From the NCBI RefSeq assembly GCF_030177935.1, contig NZ_CP089974.1:62001-126000 (forward strand): DNA of 64,000 nucleotides, in the 5' to 3' direction. The stretch's first letter is position 1; each line of letters begins with the position of its first letter. This document shows positions 9,788 through 19,472 of the stretch, one piece after another. The stretch comes from Moraxella haemolytica (GTDB lineage Bacteria; Pseudomonadota; Gammaproteobacteria; Pseudomonadales; Moraxellaceae). Below the pieces are notes generated by a model. That model was not told the DNA's origin, did not search any database, and saw only the letters and a program-made list of their open reading frames with translations. The translations under genes were made by a program, and so were the position numbers.

Positions 9788-9814
9788 AGAGCAGGTAATC
9801 CTGCTCTTTTTTTA
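9788..9814. terminator. Bidirectional terminator between lptG and ompR
   Basis: AGAGCAGG (9788-9795), loop TAAT, CCTGCTCT (9800-9807), with poly-A before and poly-T after. It ends the convergent lptFG (+) and ompR (-) transcripts. Confidence 0.85.
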
Positions 9815-9825
9815 TTTGCTGTGTC

Positions 9826-10560
9826 TTAACCTTCTGCTCCATCTGGAACGAATACATAACCTACGCCCCATACGGTCTGAATATAGCGAGCTTGCGATGG
9901 ATTGTCTTCAATCAAGCGACGCAGGCGAGATACTTGCACATCAATAGAACGCTCCATAGCTCCCCATTCACGACCACGAGCCAAATTCATGAGTTTATCA
10001 CGAGTCAAAGGCTCTCTTGGGTGCTGTACTAGGGCTTTTAGGACGCTAAATTCACCTGTGGTTAGGGTAACGACATTGCCATCACGCTTTAAGGTGCGAG
10101 TAGATAAATCTAATGCCCAAGGACCAAATTCTACGACTTCTACCTGTTGGCTAGGTGCACCAGGCAGTTCTCGGTTTTGTCGGCGTAGTACAGCCTTGAT
10201 ACGAGCCAGTAGCTCTTTTGGGTTAAATGGCTTGGGCAGATAATCATCTGCACCTGATTCTAGTCCTGCGATACGGTCAGTGTCAGAGCCTTTGGCGGTG
10301 AGCATGATGATGGGTATGTCTGAATTTTCGGCACGCAGACGCTTACAGATACTGATGCCATCTTTGTCAGGCAACATTAAATCAAGTACGATGAGCGAGA
10401 AAATCTCACGAGAGATGAGTTTGTCCATCTGCTTGCCATCGTGTGCCATACGCACCACAAAACCGTCATCTTCTAAGAAACGCTGAAGCAGTGTACGCAA
10501 GCGAACATCATCATCAATAACCAAGATGCGATGAGCGATATTTTCGTTCAATTCTGTCAT
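9826..10560 (-). CDS. ompR: OmpR-family response regulator (OmpR)
   Basis: 244 residues. An N-terminal receiver domain (RILVIDDD acidic pocket, phospho-acceptor Asp in LIVLDLMLPDKDG, Thr in IIMLTAKG, Lys in DYLPKPFNP) is joined to a winged-helix DNA-binding domain (~135-240) ending in RYIQTVWGVGYVFVPDG. The sequence strongly resembles OmpR, including the RLRTLLQRFLEDDGF segment. It should control porin and envelope genes when phosphorylated. No sensor kinase EnvZ follows: a terminator lies just downstream and the next gene (lptG) is on the other strand. An inverted repeat at 10592-10612 lies before the start and could be an autoregulatory site. Confidence 0.9.
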   Translation of the reverse strand: MTELNENIAHRILVIDDDVRLRTLLQRFLEDDGFVVRMAHDGKQMDKLISREIFSLIVLDLMLPDKDGISICKRLRAENSDIPIIMLTAKGSDTDRIAGLESGADDYLPKPFNPKELLARIKAVLRRQNRELPGAPSQQVEVVEFGPWALDLSTRTLKRDGNVVTLTTGEFSVLKALVQHPREPLTRDKLMNLARGREWGAMERSIDVQVSRLRRLIEDNPSQARYIQTVWGVGYVFVPDGAEG

Positions 10561-10591
10561 GTCTTATCCTTAGGGTGTGTGAATTTACGAT

Positions 10592-10612
10592 TGTTGTATT
10601 TAGTGTACAACA
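10592..10612. promoter_or_regulatory. Inverted repeat upstream of ompR
   Basis: TGTTGTA (10592-10598), 7-nt spacer, TACAACA (10606-10612), 31 bp before the ompR start codon. The perfect dyad is what is seen; a role as an operator is inference. Confidence 0.4.
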
Positions 10613-10854
10613 TCACACAAAAAAATGTAACAAGTTTTTGGAGACTTTATTAAATTTTTGACAAAAAATTGACACCAACAACTCATCATGCCATACCCAA
10701 GCCATAAACAAAGCAATCTTGGCAAACAATCACAAGTTTCGCCAGATATGATGAGACGGTAAACGAAGTTGGATTTTGTGCTTTTTGGAGTGCTATGGCA
10801 ATGATACTGTGATAAAATAGGGGTATTTTTAGGTTTATTTTAAAGAATTTGCTT

Positions 10855-13221
10855 ATGACAGACTCGGTTTTAACTTCTATCAATCATCAAGCCATCTATG
10901 ACCAGCTCGCCAAAGAACATGGTATCAAGGCGACTCAAGTGGCGGCATTTGCCCAGTTGTTCGATGATGGTGCAAGCGTACCTTTCATTGCTCGTTATCG
11001 TAAAGAGCAGACAGGTGGTTTAGATGATGCGGTACTGCGTTTGCTAGAAAAAGGCTTGGCGACCGAGCGAGATTTGGCGGAGCGACGCCTAAAAATCATT
11101 GCTCTGTTGACCGCACAGAACGCCCTAAGCGATGAGCTGACCGCACGCATTGAGACGGCAAGCACGAAACTTGAGCTTGAAGAGATTTATCAGCCGTATC
11201 GCCCCCGTCGTCGTTCGGTGGCATCTCGTGCCAGATTGGCTGGACTTGAGACGGTTGCACACGATATCCTAGCAGGCAAAAATCCTGCAGAAGCCCTGAC
11301 TGGTTTTAGCTGTCCTGATACTTTGACTGATGAGACAGGTGAGACTTTTGAGGCAGATTTTAAGGATTTGGACAAGCAGTTGGCAGGTGTGCAGGCGATT
11401 ATCCTAGATGCTTGGGCACAGGATTTAGATTTGCTCGATGCGGTGCGTTTAGGTTTTAATAAGACTGCCAGCATTCGCTCAGAGCTTATTGATGAAGATA
11501 AACGAGAGGTAGGCGAGAAGTTCAAAGACTACTTTGAGCATAGTGAGCCATTTGCTAAGCTGTCTAATCATCGTTTGCTTGCTATGTTGCGTGGTCGCCA
11601 AAAAAATGTACTGGTGTTGCATGTTGATGGCGAAGATGAGCCGTTTGTTGAGCAAATCAAAAAACAATTTAATATCAATGAGACAGCGGATAATGGTGTC
11701 TTTTTGGCACAGACGGCAGAGAAGTTGTGGCATGCCAAGTGGCGAGCTCAGATTGAGCATCGTTTGCTGACAGAACGCCGTGTGGCGGCTGAGACAGATG
11801 CCATTGATGTCTTTGCTGAGAATCTAAAGCATCTGCTCATGACCGCCCCTGCTGGTCGCAAGGTCATCTTGGGTGTGGATCCAGGCATTCGTCATGGAGT
11901 AAAAATGGCAGTCATCGATGCCACAGGCGATGTGCTAGCAACCGAAACGGTGTATCCGTTCGAACCTTATAATAAAGTTGATGAAGCAAAAGATAAGATT
12001 GCCAAACTCATCAAAGAGCATGGCGTGGCATTGGTTGCCATCGGTAACGGCACTGCCAGTCGTGAAAGTGAAATGCTGATTAAAGAAGTGATTGGACAAC
12101 AGCAACTAAACGCCACTGCATTGGTCATCTCAGAGGCAGGGGCGTCGGTGTATTCAGCGAGCGAACTGGCGTCTGCTGAATTGCCAAATCTAGATGTGTC
12201 GGTGCGTGGGGCAGTATCGATTGCCCGCCGTCTACAAGACCCCTTGTCCGAGCTGGTCAAGGTAGAACCAAAAGCCATCGGTGTGGGGCAGTATCAGCAC
12301 GATGTCAACCAAGCCGAGCTTGAGTCCAGTCTTGATAAAGTTACTGAGGACTGTGTGAACGCAGTGGGTGTAGATGTCAATACGGCAAGCCCTGCCATCT
12401 TGGCACACATTGCAGGCTTAAACAAAAATGTCGCTCAGCAGATTGTTGATTATCGCCGTGCTAATGGTGCATTTAAAAACCGTGATGAACTAAAAGCCGT
12501 GCCACGCTTAGGGGCAAAAACCTTTGAACAAGCGGCAGGTTTCTTACGCATTAAAGATGGTAATGAGCCGTTAGATGCCACAGGTGTGCATCCTGAGAGC
12601 TATGGACTGGTGTATGAAATTTTGCGTAAGGCGGACAAATCACTCTCAGAAGTACTGGGTAATGAGACGCTTGCTAAGTCGCTCAACGACAGCAGTGATA
12701 ATTTTAGTCAGCTTGCCACTGTGTTAAATGAGCTTGCCAAACCTGCACACGACCCACGAGGCGAGTTTAAGACTGCCAAGTTTCGTGATGATGTCAATTC
12801 CATCAAAGATTTATCTGTTGGTATGATATTAGAGGGTGTGGTAACCAATGTTACCGCTTTTGGTTGCTTTGTGGATGTGGGTGTGCATCAAGATGGGTTG
12901 GTGCATATCTCAGAGTTATCCGATGAGTTCGTAGAAAACCCTGCTTCTGTCGTCAAGCCTCAAGACATCGTGAGTGTGCGTGTGATCTTGGTAGATGAAG
13001 CTCGTGGGCGTATCGGCTTTAGCATGAAATCAAAGAGCGAACAAGCCAATGATGATAAGAGCGACAAAGAGAACAAAAACAAGGATAAACCCAATAAAGA
13101 GCGTGCAGATAAGCCAAAATCTGGTCGCAAATCCACCAAGTCAGATAAATCTGCTAAAACTCAAGAGAGAGCCGATAAAATGGGTAGTTTTGGGGCATTA
13201 CTAAAACAAGCAGGACTATAA
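10855..13221 (+). CDS. tex: Tex: S1-domain RNA-binding transcription accessory protein
   Basis: 788 residues from the ATG at 10855 (a TTG two codons upstream is less likely). Domain order matches Tex: N-terminal helical domain with VPFIARYRKEQTGGLDD, YqgF/RuvC-like fold around ILGVDPGIRHGVKMAVID, helix-hairpin-helix motifs (VNTASPAILAHIAGLN, PRLGAKTFEQAAGFLRI), and an S1 domain at about 655-725 (LEGVVTNVTAFGCFVDVG). A Lys/Asp-rich tail (~730-770) follows. Tex binds nucleic acids and influences transcription and, in pathogens, toxin or virulence expression. It is monocistronic and divergent from ompR, with a clear terminator downstream. Confidence 0.94.
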   Translation: MTDSVLTSINHQAIYDQLAKEHGIKATQVAAFAQLFDDGASVPFIARYRKEQTGGLDDAVLRLLEKGLATERDLAERRLKIIALLTAQNALSDELTARIETASTKLELEEIYQPYRPRRRSVASRARLAGLETVAHDILAGKNPAEALTGFSCPDTLTDETGETFEADFKDLDKQLAGVQAIILDAWAQDLDLLDAVRLGFNKTASIRSELIDEDKREVGEKFKDYFEHSEPFAKLSNHRLLAMLRGRQKNVLVLHVDGEDEPFVEQIKKQFNINETADNGVFLAQTAEKLWHAKWRAQIEHRLLTERRVAAETDAIDVFAENLKHLLMTAPAGRKVILGVDPGIRHGVKMAVIDATGDVLATETVYPFEPYNKVDEAKDKIAKLIKEHGVALVAIGNGTASRESEMLIKEVIGQQQLNATALVISEAGASVYSASELASAELPNLDVSVRGAVSIARRLQDPLSELVKVEPKAIGVGQYQHDVNQAELESSLDKVTEDCVNAVGVDVNTASPAILAHIAGLNKNVAQQIVDYRRANGAFKNRDELKAVPRLGAKTFEQAAGFLRIKDGNEPLDATGVHPESYGLVYEILRKADKSLSEVLGNETLAKSLNDSSDNFSQLATVLNELAKPAHDPRGEFKTAKFRDDVNSIKDLSVGMILEGVVTNVTAFGCFVDVGVHQDGLVHISELSDEFVENPASVVKPQDIVSVRVILVDEARGRIGFSMKSKSEQANDDKSDKENKNKDKPNKERADKPKSGRKSTKSDKSAKTQERADKMGSFGALLKQAGL

Positions 13222-13236
13222 ACTAAATGTTTTAAA

Positions 13237-13266
13237 ATAAACCATCTTAGGGTGGTTTATTTTTTT
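13237..13266 (+). terminator. Terminator after tex
   Basis: ATAAACCA (13237-13244) pairs with TGGTTTAT (13253-13260), followed by six T. Confidence 0.75.
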
Positions 13267-13304
13267 ATCCCACCAATGTTAATCCAAAACTTTATGATTG
13301 ACCA

Positions 13305-13332
13305 AAAAAATCCCCCAAGTGGGGGATTTTTT
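13305..13332 (-). terminator. Terminator after gltA
   Basis: A 12-bp perfect stem, AAAAAATCCCCC (13305-13316) / GGGGGATTTTTT (13321-13332), with an AAGT loop, lies 10 bp downstream of the gltA stop. It is symmetric and may also back up tex termination. Confidence 0.85.
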
Positions 13333-13342
13333 GTACGCAAAA

Positions 13343-14620
13343 TTATTTGCGGTCTTCAATCTTAACAAAAGAACGGTGGGTCTCACCAGTATAACGCTGG
13401 CGTGGACGACCGATTTTGAAGGCTTCTGAGTGCATCTCTGTCCAGTGTGCAATCCAACCTGCGGTACGAGCCAGAGCAAAGATTACAGTGAACATTGAGG
13501 TTGGGATACCAATCGCTTTTAGAATGATACCAGAATAGAAGTCCACATTCGGATATAGCTTACGCTCGATGAAGTATGGGTCAGATAGAGCGATTTTTTC
13601 TAGTTCCATCGCTAACTGTAGTTTTGGATCATTAACACCAAGTGCACCCAATACCGCATCACAAGTTTCTTTCATGACTTTGGCACGAGGGTCAAAGTTC
13701 TTATAAACACGGTGACCAAAGCCCATGAGCTTGGCTTCTTTGGTTTTAACTTTTTCCATGAATGGAGCGACATTCTCGATGCTACCAATCTCATCTAGCA
13801 TGGTAAGAACGGCTTCGTTTGCACCGCCGTGTGATGGTCCCCACAAGGCTGCGATACCAGAAGCGATACACGCATAAGGGTTGGCACCTGTTGAGCCTGC
13901 CAGACGCACAGTAGAAGTTGATGCGTTTTGTTCGTGGTCGGCATGCAAGGTGAAAATTTTGTCCATTGCATCAACCAATACAGGATTTGGACGATAATTC
14001 ACATCACCTGGAGTGGCGAACATCATGTATAGGAAGTTTTCGGCATAGCTGAAGTCTTTTCTTGGATACAAAAATGGCTCGCCAATAGAATATTTGTAGC
14101 TCATTGCTGCTAAGGTTGGTACTTTTGCAATCAAATCTACCGCAGTCTCATCACGATGCTTGACATCAGAGATATCTAGGTGATTGTGATAGAATGCAGA
14201 CAATGCACCAACCACGCCAATCATAATCGCCATTGGGTGAGCATCACGGCGGAAACCTTCAAAAAACTTACGCAGTTGGTCATGTACCGCCATCTTGCTA
14301 GAGACGCGTGCATAAAACTCGTCTTTTTGCTCGGCGTTTGGTAGGTCGCCGTATAGTAGGGCGTAGCATACTTCTAGATAATCAGCGTTGTCTGCTAGTT
14401 CATCAATGGCATAGCCACGGTGTAGCAACTCACCTTTATCGCCATCAATGTAGGTCAGCTTAGATTCAACTGGGGCAGTCGCCATGAAGCCTGGGTCATA
14501 AGTCCAAAAACCTGCTTTATTGACCGCACTGATGTCTAAGACAGGGCGACCTAATGTTGTCTCCAATACTGGCATCTCATATTCTGTGCCATCTACAATT
14601 AATTTTACTTGCTTTGACAT
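13343..14620 (-). CDS. gltA: Citrate synthase GltA (type II)
   Basis: 425 residues, the usual length for the hexameric, NADH-sensitive Gram-negative enzyme. It has the N-terminal beta-domain ([20 protein letters not shown]) typical of this type. Catalytic regions are intact: [15 protein letters not shown] (His), [14 protein letters not shown] (His), and the late [15 protein letters not shown] (Asp). It condenses acetyl-CoA with oxaloacetate as the entry step of the TCA cycle. It is transcribed away from the sdh operon across a ~1-kb gap, with an SD-like AGAGG before the ATG. Confidence 0.97.
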   Translation of the reverse strand: MSKQVKLIVDGTEYEMPVLETTLGRPVLDISAVNKAGFWTYDPGFMATAPVESKLTYIDGDKGELLHRGYAIDELADNADYLEVCYALLYGDLPNAEQKDEFYARVSSKMAVHDQLRKFFEGFRRDAHPMAIMIGVVGALSAFYHNHLDISDVKHRDETAVDLIAKVPTLAAMSYKYSIGEPFLYPRKDFSYAENFLYMMFATPGDVNYRPNPVLVDAMDKIFTLHADHEQNASTSTVRLAGSTGANPYACIASGIAALWGPSHGGANEAVLTMLDEIGSIENVAPFMEKVKTKEAKLMGFGHRVYKNFDPRAKVMKETCDAVLGALGVNDPKLQLAMELEKIALSDPYFIERKLYPNVDFYSGIILKAIGIPTSMFTVIFALARTAGWIAHWTEMHSEAFKIGRPRQRYTGETHRSFVKIEDRK

Positions 14621-14684
14621 AATAAACCTCTTTGGTTGTTAGCGTCCATTCTGCATCATACTAGATGAGAGATGACGAGTTGAA

Positions 14685-14721
14685 TCGCATCTTCGTTAAT
14701 TCGTTTAATCGCAAGATGCGA
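14685..14721. promoter_or_regulatory. Inverted repeat upstream of gltA
   Basis: TCGCATCTT (14685-14693) and AAGATGCGA (14713-14721), perfect 9-bp arms with a 19-nt spacer, 65 bp before the gltA start. It could be an operator or an RNA hairpin in the gltA leader; the sequence does not decide. Confidence 0.4.
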
Positions 14722-15243
14722 CATCCTTGTTGAGCTTTTTTGTGCATATCTTCTCAAAATACACACCAAACTGGTGTGATGATACAAAAACTTTGCACAA
14801 CTTACAAGCCCCCATCAGAAAATTTTGCTTGTTTGGCTTGTGCATGAAGCACAATTTCGTTGTGATATTTGGTGCTTGATGGGTATTTGATGATTAAAAC
14901 TGGATAAACTTTAAGAATAACAAAATAACCATGCTAGTTAAATCAAAGCTAATGACATCTACAGTTTATCTCCATGATTTTAGGGGTAATTCATCGCTTT
15001 GACAAGCGTTTTTATCCTTTGGACATTATTTGTAACAATATTGTATGGACGAATTGCATGGGCGAATGATACGACCCGCCACACAATTTGTGATCAAAAT
15101 AGACATCTCTACTAAGACCACCTAAATTTCATGGCAAAAGCTCAGATAGCAACAATCTTAAGCAGATTTGGCTGTGATATTGCGATTGTTTTTTATTAGT
15201 TACAAAAAATTGCTACATTTTTGATAAAAAGATCTAAATTTAT

Positions 15244-15272
15244 TTGTAAAATTTTATCAAGCGTTTTATAAT
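15244..15272 (+). promoter_or_regulatory. Probable sdhCDAB promoter
   Basis: TTGTAA (15244-15249), 17-bp spacer, TATAAT (15267-15272). If used, the sdh mRNA would have a leader of about 340 nt before sdhC. Confidence 0.5.
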
Positions 15273-15622
15273 TCCGATATTTACCAACCTACTTTTATAA
15301 ATGATAACCACTTGCATTGCAAGACTTTTTTGGTATCGGGCTTAATCGCCAATCAGATTGCCAACTCTTGGATAAGCTCATCTTATAAAAGTGTATTTTT
15401 TATGGTGTTCGCTGTGTGGCGTTTCAATTTTTAGCTGCATCGTTTTTTATTTAGTTTGGTTAAAATTTGTTTGGCTTGTCTGGTTTATAACAAAAATAAG
15501 AGTGATTGATTTTGTTGGACTAATTGCGTTAACTAATTTTACTGAACCAAGAAATAAGAATTTGTATCTAAAATGATGCACCCCGTCAGCCAGCTCTCCT
15601 TGCCCTTTGCGGCGTAAATTAG

Positions 15623-16018
15623 ATGAGGATGCCCGCTGTGAAAAGCAACCGACCGATAAATTTACCTCTTAGTCAAGTGATTGCGGTGAACTCAAAATCA
15701 CCAATCGCCATGGCTTCTATCTTGCACCGTGTTTCTGGCATTGTGCTATTTTTACTTGTTCCTGTGATGCTGTATCTCTTGCAAGTCTCATTGTCCTCTC
15801 CTGAGGGTTTCGCCTCAGTGTTTGATAATGTCTTGGTTCGTTTTGTGGCATGGGTTTTTGTGGCGGCGACCGCTTATCATTTTGTGATGGGTGTTAAGCA
15901 CTTGCTTGCAGACCTTGGCATGAATGAAGAATTTAAGTCTGGGAAGACCGCTGCCATCATCAGCTTTGTGATTGCGGCAATCTTGATTGTAGCTTCGTTT
16001 GTATGGGTGATGTTCTAA
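15623..16018 (+). CDS. sdhC: Succinate dehydrogenase cytochrome b556 subunit SdhC
   Basis: Up to 131 residues. Possible starts are ATG at 15623, ATG at 15629 (giving MPAVKSNRPINLPLSQ) and GTG at 15638 with a GAGG SD nine bases upstream; homologues begin around the SNRPINL segment. Three membrane helices are visible (about 38-60, 75-97, 108-130). The family signature ASILHRVSG binds quinone and haem, and H in MGVKHLL is the likely haem ligand. SdhC and SdhD anchor SdhAB in the inner membrane and pass electrons to ubiquinone. Its stop overlaps the sdhD start (TAATG). Confidence 0.93.
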   Translation: MRMPAVKSNRPINLPLSQVIAVNSKSPIAMASILHRVSGIVLFLLVPVMLYLLQVSLSSPEGFASVFDNVLVRFVAWVFVAATAYHFVMGVKHLLADLGMNEEFKSGKTAAIISFVIAAILIVASFVWVMF

Positions 16019-16374
16019 TGTCTAGAAATAATTCAGGTATTAAAAGTGCGACAGGTCTAACTGGTTCAGGCTCTCGTGATTGGATCTTGCAACGCATCAG
16101 TGCGGTTGTGCTGGCAGTTTATGCTGTGGTAGTTGTGGGATTTTTCCTATTCAATCAAGTTGATTACACCGCTTGGCACGGCTTTATGACAAGCCTACCA
16201 ATGAAGCTATTTAGCTTGGTGACGATTTTATCGCTTGTATTCCACGCATGGGTAGGTATGTGGACGGTATTTACTGACTATGTTAAGTCATCAGGTCTGC
16301 GTTTGGTGCTACAAGCAGCTGTCATCGTGGCTGTTTTGGTTTACCTGTTTTGGGGTGTGATGATTTTTTGGTAA
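16018..16374 (+). CDS. sdhD: Succinate dehydrogenase membrane anchor SdhD
   Basis: 118 residues from the ATG at 16018, which overlaps the sdhC stop by one base; a GTG 15 bases upstream lies inside sdhC and is unlikely. Three membrane helices (about 30-50, 58-80, 95-118). The DWILQRISAVVLAVY segment and the His in VFHAWVGMWTV match the haem/quinone region of SdhD. It is the second anchor subunit of complex II. Confidence 0.92.
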   Translation: MSRNNSGIKSATGLTGSGSRDWILQRISAVVLAVYAVVVVGFFLFNQVDYTAWHGFMTSLPMKLFSLVTILSLVFHAWVGMWTVFTDYVKSSGLRLVLQAAVIVAVLVYLFWGVMIFW

Positions 16375-16420
16375 TCTGCCAGTCATCAACTGATACATTG
16401 ATAACATTTTAGGAATTAAC

Positions 16421-18271
16421 ATGGCATCAGCACAAGATAATACAATTAATAACATTCCAACGCTCAACTTTGACGCAGTCATCGTTGGTGGTGGTGGTTC
16501 TGGTATGCGTGCATCATTGCAGCTGGTTGAAGGCGGCATGAAAGTGGCGGTACTGACCAAAGTTTTCCCAACTCGTAGCCATACCGTAGCAGCACAAGGC
16601 GGTATCGGTGCATCATTGGGTAACATGAGCAATGACAACTGGCATTTCCACTTCTATGACACCGTCAAAGGTTCTGACTGGCTAGGCGACCAAGACGCTA
16701 TTGAATATATGTGCCGTGAGGCTCCAAAAGTCGTCTATGAGCTAGAGCATATGGGTATGCCGTTTGACCGTAATGCAGACGGCACGATCTATCAGCGTCC
16801 ATTTGGTGGGCATTCTGCCAACTATGGCGAAAAAGCTGTACCTCGTGCCTGTGCCGCTGCTGACCGTACAGGACACGCTCTACTGCACACCTTATATCAA
16901 AAAAACCTTGAAAAAGGCACTCAATTTTTCGTTGAGTGGATTGCTCTTGACCTCATCAAAGATGGCGAAGGTAACATCAACGGTGTGGTGGCTTTAGACC
17001 AAGAAACAGGCAATATCTCTGTATTCCAAGCCCAAACAACTGTTCTGGCTACTGGTGGTGCAGGTCGTATCTTTAAAGCCTCTACGAACGCCTATATCAA
17101 CACAGGCGATGGTTTGGGTATGGCGGTGCGTGCAGGCATTCCACTACAAGACATGGAATTTTGGCAATTCCACCCAACAGGTGTGGCAGGAGCTGGCGTG
17201 CTATTGACCGAAGGCTGTCGTGGCGAGGGTGCTATCCTTCGTAACAAGCACGGCGAGGCATTCATGGAGCGTTATGCACCGACCCTAAAAGACCTAGCAC
17301 CTCGTGATTTCGTTTCTCGTTCTATGGACCAAGAAATCAAAGAAGGTCGTGGCTGTGGTCCTAATGGCGACTATATCGTGATGGACATGACGCATCTGGG
17401 TCATGCCGAAATCATGAAGCGTTTGCCATCGGTGTTTGAGATTAGCCATAACTTCGCTAATGTGGACATCACCAAAGAGCCAGTACCAGTTGTACCAACC
17501 ATTCACTATATGATGGGTGGTATTCCAACCAACATTCACGGTCAAGTAACCGTACCTGTACTAGACGGTCAGGTAGATGAACAAGGTCTATATACTGAAG
17601 GTCGCATCATCAAAGGTCTGTATGCCATCGGTGAATGTGCGTGTGTGTCAGTACATGGTGCGAACCGATTGGGTACGAACTCTTTGCTTGACCTTGTGGT
17701 GTTTGGTCGTGCAGCAGGTCAACATATCCTAGATGAGTTTGCAAAATCTGACCATGGCTACAAGCCATTAGACCCACGAGTGCTAGACTTCACTCAAGCT
17801 CGCCTTGATAAGCTACAAAACTCTACTGAGGGCTATAATGCCCAAGAAGTTGCTGATGAAATCCGCAGTATCATGCAGTCTCACGCAGGCGTATTCCGTA
17901 CCCAAGCGTTGATGGACGAGGGTGTTGAGAAGATTTTGGCACTTGCACCAAAAGTTGAGCAAATCTATCTAAAAGACAAATCAGCTGTCTTTAACACCGC
18001 ACGCATTGAAGCACTAGAAGTGGCGAACCTGTATGAAGTTGCTAAGGCGACCATGCTGTCAGCTGCCCTGCGTCATGAGTGCCGTGGTGCCCATTCTGTG
18101 CTAGATTACGAGCGTCCTGCTGATGATGAGTATGCGCCACTAGGTCGTAACGACCATGAGTGGATGAAGCATACGCTTTGGTATTCAGAAGGCAACCGTG
18201 TGATTTATAAGCCTGTTCGTAAAAAGCCACTGACTGTGGACTATTGTGAACCACGAGTTCGTACTTTCTAA
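16421..18271 (+). CDS. sdhA: Succinate dehydrogenase flavoprotein subunit SdhA
   Basis: 616 residues. The N-terminal FAD-binding fold has VIVGGGGSGMRASL. The covalent FAD attachment motif RSHTVAAQGGIGA is present, as are the substrate-site motifs QFHPTGVAGAGVLLTEGCRGEG and HGANRLGTNSLLDLVVFG. The C-terminal helical domain ends in CEPRVRTF. It oxidises succinate to fumarate and passes electrons to SdhB. It lies 46 bp after sdhD, with AGGAAT as SD. Confidence 0.97.
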   Translation: MASAQDNTINNIPTLNFDAVIVGGGGSGMRASLQLVEGGMKVAVLTKVFPTRSHTVAAQGGIGASLGNMSNDNWHFHFYDTVKGSDWLGDQDAIEYMCREAPKVVYELEHMGMPFDRNADGTIYQRPFGGHSANYGEKAVPRACAAADRTGHALLHTLYQKNLEKGTQFFVEWIALDLIKDGEGNINGVVALDQETGNISVFQAQTTVLATGGAGRIFKASTNAYINTGDGLGMAVRAGIPLQDMEFWQFHPTGVAGAGVLLTEGCRGEGAILRNKHGEAFMERYAPTLKDLAPRDFVSRSMDQEIKEGRGCGPNGDYIVMDMTHLGHAEIMKRLPSVFEISHNFANVDITKEPVPVVPTIHYMMGGIPTNIHGQVTVPVLDGQVDEQGLYTEGRIIKGLYAIGECACVSVHGANRLGTNSLLDLVVFGRAAGQHILDEFAKSDHGYKPLDPRVLDFTQARLDKLQNSTEGYNAQEVADEIRSIMQSHAGVFRTQALMDEGVEKILALAPKVEQIYLKDKSAVFNTARIEALEVANLYEVAKATMLSAALRHECRGAHSVLDYERPADDEYAPLGRNDHEWMKHTLWYSEGNRVIYKPVRKKPLTVDYCEPRVRTF

Positions 18272-18373
18272 TTTCGTTTCATATTCTTAGATGTGTTGAA
18301 ATAATGACCCATAAAACATAGCATTGTGTCATTATTTCAGCCATCATCAAAAAAAATTTTGTGGAGAAGTACC

Positions 18374-19084
18374 ATGAGTCGAGGCACTCGCATTGTAGAG
18401 ATTTATCGCTACGATCCAGATAAAGACAATGCCCCTTATATGCAAACTTATGAGATTGAGCTACTAGAATCTGATCGTATGTTGCTAGATGTGTTGTTGC
18501 GTCTTAAAAAGATGGACGAAACACTTACTTTCCGTCGCAGCTGCCGTGAGGGTATCTGTGGTTCTGATGGCATGAATATTAACGGCAAAAATGGTTTGGC
18601 GTGTTTGATTAACATGAACACCTTGCCAAATAAGATTGTGGTGCGTCCATTACCTGGCTTGCCTGTGATTAAAGATTTGGTTGTGGACATGAACCAATTC
18701 TATGCCCAGTACGAAAAAGTACACCCATACCTAATCAACAGCCAACCTGCACCACCAAAAGAGCGTTTGCAGTCGCCCGAAGACCGTGAGAAGCTAAATG
18801 GTCTATACGAATGTATTTTGTGTGCATGCTGTTCTACTTCTTGCCCATCGTTCTGGTGGAACCCTGATAAGTTCCTTGGACCATCAGCACTATTGAACGG
18901 CTACCGTTTCATCATTGATAGCCGTGATAGCGATACCCAAGCTCGTTTGGCTCGTCTTGATGACCCATTTAGCTTGTTCCGTTGCCGTGGTATCATGAAC
19001 TGTGTGTCGGTATGTCCAAAAGGTCTAAACCCAACCAAAGCCATCGGTCATATCCGTAATATGTTGCTTGATGTAGCAGGCTAA
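18374..19084 (+). CDS. sdhB: Succinate dehydrogenase iron-sulfur subunit SdhB
   Basis: 236 residues from the ATG at 18374, chosen because GGAG (18363-18366) is well placed and the product [15 protein letters not shown] fits the family; the frame is open further upstream. Cysteine clusters for all three centres are present: [2Fe-2S] [11 protein letters not shown] with a later Cys, [4Fe-4S] [12 protein letters not shown], and [3Fe-4S] [14 protein letters not shown]. It links the SdhA flavin to the quinone site. It is the last gene of sdhCDAB, followed by a strong terminator. Confidence 0.96.
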   Translation: MSRGTRIVEIYRYDPDKDNAPYMQTYEIELLESDRMLLDVLLRLKKMDETLTFRRSCREGICGSDGMNINGKNGLACLINMNTLPNKIVVRPLPGLPVIKDLVVDMNQFYAQYEKVHPYLINSQPAPPKERLQSPEDREKLNGLYECILCACCSTSCPSFWWNPDKFLGPSALLNGYRFIIDSRDSDTQARLARLDDPFSLFRCRGIMNCVSVCPKGLNPTKAIGHIRNMLLDVAG

Positions 19085-19103
19085 CTGCTCGTTGGGCGGT
19101 ATC

Positions 19104-19134
19104 AAAGGTCTTATCTAAAGATAAGACCTTTTGC
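19104..19134 (+). terminator. Terminator after sdhB
   Basis: A 13-bp arm AAAGGTCTTATCT (19104-19116) pairs with AGATAAGACCTTT (19119-19131), followed by TT. The loop is very tight. Confidence 0.75.
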
Positions 19135-19326
19135 TTTGCAATAGCTGATGATGAACAGCCAACAGGGTGGTTGTCATGAGTTTAACCAATGACACACAAA
19201 ATGGCTTAAAGTAGGATATTTTATAAATAAGTGCTGATTATCATCACAAAATGAATAATGATGATGGTTGTTTTGCTGATTTTTACGAAAATTTACGACC
19301 ATGCACATTTTTAAAAACATTCCAAC

Positions 19327-19355
19327 TTGTTATCTTGCATTAAATGGCGTACACT
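19327..19355 (+). promoter_or_regulatory. Candidate sucA promoter
   Basis: TTGTTA (19327-19332), 17-bp spacer, TACACT (19350-19355), in the 388-bp gap between the sdhB terminator and sucA. The rest of that gap shows no other structure. Confidence 0.4.
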
Positions 19356-19472
19356 ATACGGTTAATATGCGTCTCATTTGAAAGCATGGACGCATAGGTA
19401 GATATTTAGGTCAATATTTAGACGATTGGTTCACTTATTGATGAGATTTTATCCTAAAAATTCACCAAGAAA

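Larger units (their letters stand above)
14621..15622. other. Long gltA-sdhC intergenic region (about 1 kb)
   Basis: No supported gene. It contains a 9-bp inverted repeat near gltA (14685-14721) and a strong promoter-like pair at 15244-15272 pointing at sdhC. A small dyad CTTGCA-T-TGCAAG (15311-15323) followed by T-rich sequence lies inside the predicted sdh leader. A 61-codon frame at 15391-15576 is A/T-rich, hydrophobic by composition, has no SD and was not accepted as a gene. Confidence 0.6.

Noticed and set aside
15391-15576. 61-codon frame in the gltA-sdhC gap
   Set aside because: No SD, A/T-driven hydrophobic composition, no recognisable similarity, and it lies within the predicted sdh leader.
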